Positions 40,301-52,300 of a stretch of DNA of 64,000 bases are shown here, piece by piece; position 1 is the first letter of the stretch; the number at the start of each line of letters is the position of its first letter. Below the pieces are notes generated by a model. It made no database searches. It saw only the letters and a program-made list of their open reading frames with translations, and was not told where the DNA came from. The position numbers and the translations under genes were made by a program. The DNA lies in contig CM018037.1 of the NCBI GenBank assembly GCA_008638375.1, positions 28,952,576-29,016,575 on the forward strand. Direction: 5' to 3'. Source of the DNA: Nyssa sinensis. Lineage: Eukaryota > Streptophyta > Magnoliopsida > Cornales > Nyssaceae.

Positions 40301-43300
40301 ATAAGTATTACATAAAATATTATTTAAATTAAAATAAATGAACCTTTAATATATAATATATTTTTTAATTATTTTTACAAGTTAGTGTTTTGCTTTATTC
40401 AGATTAGCGTTTTTTGTCGCCTCGCTTTTAAGGTAATATAGGGCCTTATCGCCCTAAAGCCGCTTTATGCCTTTAACTACACCACTACCATCTATGTTTG
40501 CTTGAGTAGCAACTGTGGTGTTGGCAAGCAAACTTGTTATCTTCCCAATATGCTTCAACTTTTTCACGAGTGTAGGTGTATTTTTTTGGGTCATTCGACC
40601 AACAGTCCATAAAAAGTACAAAAATTATCATCTAATCCATCCCCCAACATATTAACCCAGAAAGTCATTTAATTGTTCAATGTCGAAAAAACCCATCCAT
40701 TGAAATCCTGTAAAAACGGGAATAAACCCAAAAAAAAAATTGCAAAACTTTAAAATTCAATAACTTAATTTATAAATACATTTTAAAAATATATTTATAT
40801 ATTTGAAGTCGAAAAATCAATATTTATCAAACAAGATCCATATTGAATATGAAATTTTGAAAAAAAAAAATCAATCCAAAACAGTAAAATTTTGTCCGAG
40901 CAAAATTATAAAATTTTACACTTTGTCCAGTGAAAAGTGTAAAATTTTACAATTTCTAAAAAAACTAAAGAAAAATATATATATCTCAATTGTTATTAGT
41001 TTTATTCAGCTTTTGAGCCACATGTTTGATAGTCAAAAGAGACTTCCAAGTAGTGAATTTGTCCACACAAAAAAATAGTAGTTAAAGCACAGTGATTAAA
41101 AACTCACTAGTTGTAAAACTAAAAAATTTTACAATTTCGTGTTAACATCCCAGGAAAAAAATAAAAAAGTTGTAATTGAAGACGGTTCAAAATTGATTTT
41201 CCGAAAATTGGTTTTTCAAAATGCGTTTGGGAAATTGATTTTTCAAACCACTGGTCCTTTCATTCACTTTTCCTACTCCCCTTCACAAATCTTTTCCTCC
41301 ACAAAATTGATTAAATTCAATTCTAATCAATAATCCAAAACTGACCTTTTGATGGGCAATTCTAGTCTTCTAGTCCTTTCATTCACTTCATCTACTTCCC
41401 ATTCACCTTCTTCCCCAATAGGTAATGCATAGGGCAATTCGAGTCTTCAAATGTTCCCACATAATCTTTTGATAAAAGGAGGTGGCTAGAGAGAGAGGGA
41501 GGAAGAGAGAGAAAATGGTGAAAGGAAAATTAGTGTGGCTATGAACTTCTCAAGGAGCAGCAAGATTGCTCTGACATTATCACTACTGCTCTAATTTCTG
41601 ATCAAAAGGCTTATAAATCAAATAGAGAGAGTCAAGGCTTAGATTGATCAGATGTTGCTCAGCCACAACAGCAGCGGCCGTCTGCGTCCCCACAGTGTCG
41701 ACTCACCAGATCTGCTAGGAACCGCACCACCAGTCGATGGTGGCTCCACCCCTGTAAAATCGGCACCATCACCATCAGAGAGAGAGAGAGAGAAAGCAGG
41801 GTCGTGAGAGGAGGTTCCCCAATTTGGGGGTTTTCTATTTTGGACGGATATGCATCATTGGGATATTAATGTTATTTATAAAAAAAAAAATATTACGAGT
41901 GTCATGTCATCATAATAGACCTGAGCTCAAAAATAGAAATAACGAGTTACTTCACTTCAAATTGAAAACATACATGAATCTTACAATAATATAGCAACTT
42001 TTTCAGATACTTAAGGCTAATTAACTCTTTTTTTTTCTTTTCTTGATATCTTTCCAGTTAGACTAGTCACTGTGATTATATGTTGGTACGGAGCCTGGCC
42101 CCATTTAAACACCCCAATTCAATAAATTTCCTGACTGAAATGTGATTATTCGATTGTTGTTAATCATTGCATAGAGTGGATATATAGAAGATTAGCAGGA
42201 AAAGGAGTGGACCACGGTAAGTCCTCTCAGACAAACAAGCAATGAATGGGGCAAAATAATAAAAAGGAGAATCAATAGAACACAAATGATAGCTTATTCA
42301 TCAAGTTCTGTCATAGTTAAAACTCAGCCATTTTGTAACTTTGGGTACAAAGAAGATGAAAGATAAATTACTTTGTCACAAGGAGAACCTACCGTAGAAG
42401 GTACCGTTTCAAGAGTGCCACACACCTCGCAACTACTGCTGGGCTGGTACAAACAAAAGTTGTATGAGTGGCAAAATGAATAATATCATAACAAAAGTTA
42501 TCGTACATAAAAGGCAAAGTTGAATTTTATTTAAAAAAACGTAAAAAATAAAAAAAAAAATGGACTAAAAAACAGTAACAGATATTGAACTGCTAAGACA
42601 AAAACACGAATTAATTCAATAATAATTCATAATATTAAGCATAACTGTCACTCTTCCCTCTTCACTGCCTCACACATTGTCATACATGGTTAAAAGTTAG
42701 TACAAGAGTAATCTAATATTAGTACAATTTGATTCAACAATTAATTCAATGGTAATGTCAAAATGGGCACACATTTTTAGACAAAGCCATCTAGCAAACA
42801 GTTCAAGACCATACAGATTTCCTAACGCACACAAAAGTTTAGTGTAGAAAATAATGAGACAAATTCTCTATATTGAATTGTGAATAATTTACAAGTCAGA
42901 ATCCCTATTTAATCTATACACAGAGAACCAAAAATGGAAATAAAAAAACGGTCAACTCTAGAAATCAGCCTAAATATCTGCCTCAATCTTCTATCACTAT
43001 CTCCTTCAATTCCTTCCTAAATCATACGGGATTTCCACACTCCCCCTCAAGTTGGATCATAGATGTTGATCATATCCAACTTGTAAATAAACTCTTCAAA
43101 GCTGGACCTCTGTAACCCTTTAGTGAATATATCTGCTAATTGCTCTCTTGTAGGAATATAGGTCATGCAGACTATCCCTTTCTCAATTTTCTCCTTTATA
43201 AAATGCCTGTCAACTTCAATGTGTTTGGTCCTGTCGTGCTGGACGGGATTATGAGAAATGCTGATAGCGGTTTTGTTGTCACAGTAGAGTTTGATAGGGA

Positions 43301-46300
43301 ACTCTACTGTGATATGTAGTTCTTCCAACAGCTTTCGTAGCCAAAGCCCTTCACACATCCCTTGTGCAACAGCTCTGAATTCAGCTTCAGCACTACTTCT
43401 GGCTACCACACTCTGCTTCTTACTCATCCATGTTACTAGATTTCCCCAAACGTAAGTGCAATAGCCGGTGGTAGACCTTCTGTCTTCTGCTGATCCTGCC
43501 CAATCTGCATCTGTATAGATTTCTATCTTCTTACTGTCTCCCTTCTTAAAGAACAAACCTTGTCCTGGAGAGCCTTTCAAGTATCTGAGAATTTTGTATA
43601 CTGCTTCTAGGTGACCTTCCTTTGGTGAATGCATATGCTGACTGACCACACTTACAGCGAAAGCAATGTCAGGTCTAGTGTGAGATAGGCAGATCAATTT
43701 ACCTACTAGTCTCTGATATCTCTCCCTATCCACAGGCTTTCCAACATCTTCCATTTTTCTTCCTGTCTCAATCGGAGTATCGCTTGGCTTGCAACCAAGC
43801 ATACCAGTTTCAGTCAAAAGGTCGAGAACATACTTTCTCTGAGAGACACTAATTCCCTTCCTTGATCTGGCAACTTCCATTCCCAAAAAATACCGCATTT
43901 GACCTAGGTCTTTTACCTCAAACTCTGTGGCTAAGACCTTCTTCAATCTTTCCAATTCTCCTGTGTTGTCTCCAATGAGAATGATGTTGTCGACATACAC
44001 AATCAGGATAGTCTTTCTTCCATCATTGGTTTGTTTGAAGAACATCGTGTGATCTGACTGTCCCTGTTGATATCCTTGATTTTTTATCACCTTCGTAAAT
44101 CTATCAAACCACGCCCTTGGTGATTGTTTAAGCCCATACAAGGATTTCCTCAATTTACATACTCTGGTTTCCTCCCCTTTGTAAAATCCTGGTAGTAGCA
44201 TCATGAACACTTCTTCCTCCAGCTCACCATTTAGAAAGGCACTCTTGATGTCAAATTGGTGAAGTGGCCAGTCTAGATTTGCTGCCAGGGACAAGAGAAC
44301 CCGTACAGTATTCAACTTTGCTACTGGTGCAAATGTCTCAGTGTAATCAATGCCATGTGTCTGAGTGAACCCCTTTGCAACTAGGCGGGCTTTGTATCGG
44401 TCTATTGTACCATCTGCCTTGTACTTCACCGTGAATACCCACTTACATCCCACTGGTTTCTTCCCTCTCAGCAAAGACATCACCTCCCAAGTTTCATTTT
44501 TTTCCAATGCCCTAATTTCTTCCATCACTGCTTTTCTCCATTCTGGAATTTCCAAAGCTTCTTGAATATTCTTGGGAATTTGGATTCTGTCAAGGTTAGA
44601 TGTAAAAGCACGACACTTGGCAGAAAGAGCATTATAAGATACAAATTTTGAGATAGGATGGAAAGTACATGAACGAGGTTGTTTTCTAAGAGCAATGGGT
44701 AAGTCATCAGGATTTGTTACCTGGTCAGGATTGGATGTTGGCACATGAGTAGTTGGATCTATCACCGGGTCTGACTCTGTTGGTGCATCGGATGTGAGAG
44801 TCTCATCAGAATTTGATTTAGGTCTCCTTGAGTAGACAAGTATCTCCCTGTCTATTTGTTGTCCCACATCTCCCCCTGAGTTCAAGATTTCTTCTGTGTT
44901 GGACAAAGAATGAGAGGGTATGTCTGGGGTAGAGTCAAAGATCGCAACATCAAAGTCTGTATGTGAGGGTCGAGCTTCTCTCAAGGACTCCCCCTGAAGC
45001 GAGTAGTAGGGGGTATGCTCAAAAAAGGTGACATCCAGACTAACATATACTTTCTGGGAGCGAGGGTCATAGCACTTGTAACCCTTCTGAGTGGGAGAGT
45101 AACCAATGAAGATACATTTGAGAGCTCGGGGATCCAATTTAGTACGTTGGGGGGCATGAACATGGACAAATACGGTAGACCCGAAAACTCGAAGTGGGAG
45201 GCATGAACTGAGGCGAGAATCAAGGAAGGTCTCCTGAAATTTTTGGAGAGGCGATGCAAAGGAGAGAACCCGACTAGGCATACGATTGATGAGGAATGCG
45301 GCAGTCAGAACAGCATCACCCCAAAAACGATGGGGCATGTGAGAGATAAACAATAGGGCACGAGCTACTTCAAGTATATGTCGGTTTTTTCGTTCAGCAA
45401 CCCCATTTTGTTGGGGGGTGTGAACGCAAGAACTCTGGTGAATAATACCTTTGGCTTGAAAAAAAGGACTCAAAGAGGAGTTGAAGTACTCAGTGCCATT
45501 GTCAGTACGAAGAATTTGGATTTTTGTGTGAAATTAGGTGTAAATCATATTGTAGAAGTTTATGAACACTGAATGAACCTCAGATTTATCGTTTAACAAA
45601 AATACCCAACTGAGACGAGAATGATCATCAATAAATGTAATAAACCATTTTTTGTGGGTCCTACTGGGAACACGTGAAGGCCCCCAAAGATCACTATGGA
45701 TCAGGGTAAAAGGCAATGATGGTTTATAAGGAGATTTAGAAAAAGAGGTGCGGTTATGTTTTGCAAGTTCACAGACTTCACATTGAAAATCCAAGGGACT
45801 TTTATTCAAACAAAGCGACGGAAATACATGTTTTAAATATTGAAAGCTAGGATGGCCCATTCGTCTATGCCATAACACAAGATCACTATCCCTAGGACTA
45901 GATGTTGAATTACAAATAAAAGGAAGATACTGTTTACTCATGCGAGTATCATCAAAGTAGTAGAGCCCCTCATGTTCCTTAGCACTGCCAATCGTCTTCC
46001 CCGATGATAGGTCCTGAAAAACACAATTGGAAGACAAAAAAATGGCTGAGCAATGAGATTGTTTGGTTAGTTGACTAACAGACAACAGATTGCAAGAAAT
46101 ATTAGGAACATGAAGGACAGATTTTAAAGTAATAAATTCAGAGATACGGATACTCCCCTTGCCAGCTACTGGGGATAAAGTACCATCTGCAATTTTTACT
46201 TTCAAGTTACCAGTACACGGTGAATATGTAGAAAATAAATGATGAGCACCAGTCATATGGTCGGATGCACCAGAGTCAATAATCCAGGGAGTGAGGTGCA

Positions 46301-49300
46301 AAGTGGTACTAAGAGCAGTCAAAAAAGTACCTTTGTGGGCTAAGGAACCTGATGGCAGTGAATTAGAAGACCGACCCAAGGCTTGAAAGGTTGAAAACAA
46401 AGCATATAACTTCTCAAGTTGTTCGGGGTTAAAACCCCCACTAACAGTCGATTGAGCATCTGTGTCTATCTGCTGTTCAGTGAAGGCCTGGTACCCGTGT
46501 GATTTGGGCTGTCTGGGCTTCCAATCAGCGGGCTTTCCATGTAAGGCCCAACAAGTCTCTTTTGAATGACCCAATTTTTTGCAATGGTCACAAAAGGGCC
46601 TTTTACCTTGTCTTGGGCCGGATCCACTGGAAGGCCCACGGGTTAAATGGGCCGAGACCTCATGCGTAGAGCCTTATCTCTGTTTCAAATTCGAACCAAA
46701 CGAACCAGTACCAATCGAACCAGTGGTGACGGTGAACGGCATCTCGCGAGGTATCATCCCGCGACTCACAAGTGCAGATCCGTCGGCGGCAACTTCTCCG
46801 TTCACCTCTGCTCGTTCCTTCAACATCACCTTCCTCCTCTGTTCTTCCCGTCGCACCTCGGCGAAGACTTCTCGGATGGAAGGCAGTGGTCGGCGACCCA
46901 GAATTCTTCCCCGCACATCATCGAGCTCTCGATTTAGCCCTGCCAGAAACTCAAAAACCCTTTCAGCTTCCATCTTCTTCTTGAAACGAACATTGTCACC
47001 CGTGCACTCCCATTCTTCGCCACAACTGAGATCGAGTTCCTGCCACAGTCGCACCATCTCGGTATAATACTCTGTAACTTCCCGACCCTCTTGCTTCATC
47101 TACCATAGTTTCTTCTTCAGTTCGAAAATTTGGGAGGCATCCTCAGTGTCGGAATATGTATCTCGCACTGCATCCCACACATCCTTTGCCGTCGGGAGAA
47201 ACATATATGTTTTTTCGATGATTGGCTTCATGGAGTTGATCAGACATGAGGTTATCAATGAATTTTCCGAGCGCCATCTCTGGGAGGCAGTGACATCGGT
47301 GGTAGGTGGTTGACGTATTTCGCCAGTGAGAAGGCCTAGCTTCCCTTTGCCGTCGATGATGAGTTTGATGGTCTGCGCCCACTCCCGATAGTTCTTCCCA
47401 TTGAACTTCTCTACGGCAAGATGGATTGGAGACGTCTCGAACATACCAGACGAGCTCATGGAAGAGGTAAGCTCTGGTTCTCCTTCCTTGATTTCTTGGA
47501 TTGTCGACTGACTCGACTCATGACTGTCTCCATTTTGGGCAGCCATGGATTGCTAGGGTTTCAGAGTAACCCTAGCTCTGATACCATGTAGAAAATAATG
47601 AGACAAATTCTCTATATTGAATTGTGAATAATTTACAACTCAAAATCCCTATTTAATCTATACACAGAGAACCAAAAATGGAAATAAAAAAAGGGTCAAC
47701 TCTAGAAATCAGCCTAAATATCTGCCTCAATCTTCTATCACTATCTCCTTCAATTCCTTCCTAAATCATACGGGATTTCCACATTTAGTAGGTCACTCAT
47801 GAGTTCCATTAATTCACCACCTCAAATTCTCTTTAGGTAGCAAGTTTCACCAGTAGCCAACCCCAATCCTATTCTCAATTACTTGTTTCTAAGAACTCCA
47901 AGAAAACCTAGACATAGGAGACCAAGTTTAAATACACCTTATGAAAAAGGTATAACCTGAAGAAATATAGGGGCAAAAAATGTATGCATGTGTACCAACC
48001 AGATGATAACCTACCTTTCATTCTTTTGATGGAGATTTTTTTTTTCGGTATTCTTTTAATGGAGATTTGACCGGCCACAACTTTCTTCCATAGCAAACAA
48101 AAACAAATCCAGAAAAGAATTTTCTATTGATACTACAAAATCTTCAGCAATTTAATGAAAAGAAAATAATTAAAGACATACTTTCAAAACATTGATATGA
48201 ACATATTGTGTCAATTGCTATAGAGTGGAATGTGTCATTCATTATTGTGTCAATTGTTAGAGTGGGATGTGTCATTCATTGTTATCATACATTTATAACA
48301 ATATTGTTAATGTACTTATCAAAAAGACAATATTGTTAATGCATTAATGTGATGCTTTCCACAATAAAATTTTCCACTGCAGAAGCATAACTTATAATCA
48401 ATTGCCAATGTCAATTTATGTCATGCAAGCTAAGGCTACATGGACTCGAGTATGTGCATCAGATGTGGCTGCATGCCCAAGTGTCAGTTCTTTTTGGTCC
48501 CCAAAATTTGCAATACAAGAACACTGCAAAAGTTTCGAAACGTCCGTTAAATGGGTGTGGGTACTTACACAAACTGATACTAAAACTGACAGCTTCGGTG
48601 GTATCACCTCTACCTCCCAGACAAGAGGTCGAGGGTTCAAGTCCCAATTGGGACATCTTGAGTGTGTGCCTTACCTATAAAAAAACATAAATAATATAAA
48701 TTTGTAAGAATATAATTAATGATTAGGGAAACTTTGAATATGATGTGTCATTTCACAATTCTGATTTAAGACTCCTGCACTTGGTAGGGTATGAGAGGGA
48801 TGGATTGTAGCCAGCCTTACACGCATTTTACAAAGACTGATTCCCAGGACTCGAACCCGCGCCACTGCATTAAGTGGAAAAGACCTTGCCATCGTGCCAG
48901 GCGATAACCATTAATCATTTGAATACATTAAAAAACAATTACAAGGGTCTATGTGTAAAATCAGTAAGAATAAATGAATCAGGATCAAGACCTTCATTCC
49001 ATTCTCACAGAAAGAAGAAACTCTAGGCTATATTAGCAACCAAAATCATCTCTACTAAAATGTTCTAACTACATTTTCAGCTCCTAGTGGCGATGAACTG
49101 CAAGAAAAGATTAGTAATTTTCCTTTGTTTACCTTCATTTCCTCTTCCTCTTCTTTTTCTTCACCTATTCAACACAGAGGAATACAACAATAATGTCTTA
49201 CCAAGTACCACAACCACATCCATGTCATATTGACACGAGTTCCTAGGGGAAAGGTGCTAAGTCCATGTAACGCAAGAAGCACGGGAGCAAAGGGCATAGG

Positions 49301-52300
49301 GGGAGAAAAAAAGGTTCCAAATTTGCTGCATTAGCATCTATTTGAGTACCATATCCACACATTAAACATATCCACAAATTAAGCATCAGAAGAGCAAGCC
49401 AACACTTGTACCAAAAGCGAAGGTAATTGTACAAAAAAATTAGGGCTCACTCGGTATAATTTTGAAAAAATTGTTCCCATTTCAATTTTTCATTGTATAA
49501 AATTGAGTTTTGAAACCCAGAAAAAAAAATACACAAAAATAATTTCTATCATACCAAAAATGCACCATTTTCAAGAAATTTTTTGAAGAAAACAAAAACT
49601 TAAAAACATTAATTCAAGAGTTATAAAACACTTTACAAAAACAATACTATGCAGACCCTTCTCTTCTAAGCAACTTTTTATGCATTAGACACAGCTAGCA
49701 AGGGTTGCCTCCTATGAAGCAAGGATACCCTATTTGGGCTCATGTATCAGTGTTGAACACGTCTAAGACACAGACGTGTTCGAACACATCCGGCCATGCG
49801 AAGAAAAAATTTAACTTTTTAATTTTTTCTAAATTTCAAACATGTACTAGACACGTTACGAACACGTTAGGGATATGAATTCAACAAGTTTTTTAATTAT
49901 TTTCTTTCCACTTATATATGTATATATGTATGTGTGTGTATGTGTGTATATATATATAAATCATCATGAATGTTGATGGTCAAATGAAAAAGTTATTTAT
50001 TTTTTATTTAATGGTTATGTTTTTTTTATATCATAATAATATTGTTGTGATTTGTGTATTTTTTTACTAGTTTTGATTGAAATAATATTAGATTTCATTA
50101 TATAGTCATATAAAAAGTAAAAATAAAAAACATTCAACGTATCCCAAATGTATCCATGTCCTTTTTTTTTAGAAATGCCATGTTCGCATGTACGTGTTGT
50201 ATCGTATCCATATCCCATGTCCGTATTCATGCTTCTTAGGCTGCCACCTATGAAGCATCAACATTCTATTTTGACTCATATATCAGTGTCAGATACCTCT
50301 GGGACAGGAACACGTCCCAGACATGTGGACACTCAAAAAAAGATTGTCTAATATTTTTATTTTATTGAATTTCAAACACATTAGGGAACATGTTTTTTGG
50401 ATTTTTTTCTTTTTATTATCTCTTCCCTTTTTTCTTCTCTCTTTCTATGCTTTTTTTTGTTATACATGTGTTTGTGTTCTATGCAATAGTTAGCAAAGTT
50501 GTTATGAAACATAGATCATGAATGTTAATGATTAAATGGGGAAGTTCTTGAATTTTTATTTAATAACTATTTTATTTTGAGATCTTGATAACACTTTTTA
50601 TTGATCTTTTAATATCTTAATAATATAGTTGTGATTTGTGTGTTTTTATACCGATTTTGATTGAAATAATATTAGGATTTAATAAATGGTCATATAAAAA
50701 ACTATTCAATATATCCCCAACATATTCATATCCTACTTCTAGAGAAATGCTATATGTGCGTGTCCATGTTGTGTTGCATCATTATCCCGTCTTTGTGTCT
50801 TCCTAGGTCGCTGCAAAATAGAAAACTTAACCTAACCACCAAGCTTGATGCAGTTCAGGAGAAATTCAAAAAAAAAAAAATGGAAAAATTTCAAGATAGG
50901 GCCAACTTGGGACCATGGATTTAAATTGCAGTCGTGATATAACGGTACCGAGAGTATGGGGTCATCCGCAACGAGAAATGGAAACCGCAACTGTGAATTT
51001 TTGTCAAACACAAGCAAATATCTTAAAAATCACTCATATGCATATCTTAACTATAATGTATCACATTTTAATATTTTTTACTATTATTTTTTAATTTTCT
51101 AACACCTAAAAAAACATTCTTCTTTTAAAAAACACTTACGAAGATATTATATTATTTTATATGAATTTTTTAAAGTTAAACTAATAAAAAGTATCATTTA
51201 ATTTCAATAACATTACAACATAAATAATAACAAAAAAAAAGATTATAAACACGAAATTCAATTTAGTGCAATTAGTTATGGAATAAAAAAAACTAAAAAT
51301 TTTAAGACCAAGAGATCTTTTCAAGGTCGTATTCACTTGAAGGTTTTGATAACCCTTTTCAATTTTTTGGATTATTTTATTAAATATCTCTCTTCTATAT
51401 AAATTTTATAAAAATAAAAATTATAAGAATTCTACAAAAAATAAAATCAAATTAAAAATTTGATGTCAAAAAGCCTCAATACAACTATAACAATCCTATA
51501 ACGGCCCATAACAAGCGTAACAATCGATACGTAACAGTATCGGCAAATATAGCTGTGAATTTTGGTCACATTGATATATTAGCTTTTAACAATATCAGAG
51601 GGTAAAAAAACCGATACGTAACGGCCGATACTATACGTAACATTATTTTAAACCTTGCTTGGGACCTTTTAGAGTCAAGTTTTAGATTGTGTTAGATATT
51701 ATTTAATGCTTTATTTAGCTTAGTTTGATGTTCTTTTAATTTTATTTATGTTTTACTGAGTTTTTGAAGTTAATGGAATTTTGGGCATGCACTATAGTAA
51801 TGTCGATGTGCCATGTTTTCTGCCAAATTATGATTTTAGGTCTTATTACAGTTTTTAGTATATCTATGTAGGTTTTACTAGTCAAAGTCTCTTTCTTTAA
51901 AAGTAATGAGAATTGCATTAAAAGCCGCCTTAGGAGGGCAAACCCATGTAAATAGAGGGGGGCAGCTAAGTTAAAGCCTTAAATCTCCAACGAACTTTAC
52001 AAAAGAATGAATATAAGAGGGATAAGCTTCCACAGCCCAAAAGTATCAAGTATTCAAAAAAAAAAAACATCATTTAATCTAGGATAAATTACACTCACCT
52101 CTCCTGAAGTTTCTGACAATTATACTGACCTCTCCTGATATTTCTGAAATTACATTGACTTCTCCTACTGTACCTGACAATATACAAATACTCCCCTCCA
52201 GTCAATTTTTTTTTTCAAAATGACAAAACTACCTCTTTTAAGGACTTTTTTTTAATTTTTAAAATTTTGAAAAATTTTTGTTTCATTTTCTAAATAAATA

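Noticed and set aside
46579..47067. Plus-strand open frames over the gag region of copia element A
   Set aside because: They are antisense shadows of the minus-strand gag frame, which has zinc-knuckle and family features.
48600..48650. Possible tRNA gene (box-B-like GGTTCAAGTCCC)
   Set aside because: No cloverleaf or anticodon arm can be drawn and an A-rich SINE tail follows, so it is a tRNA-derived SINE.
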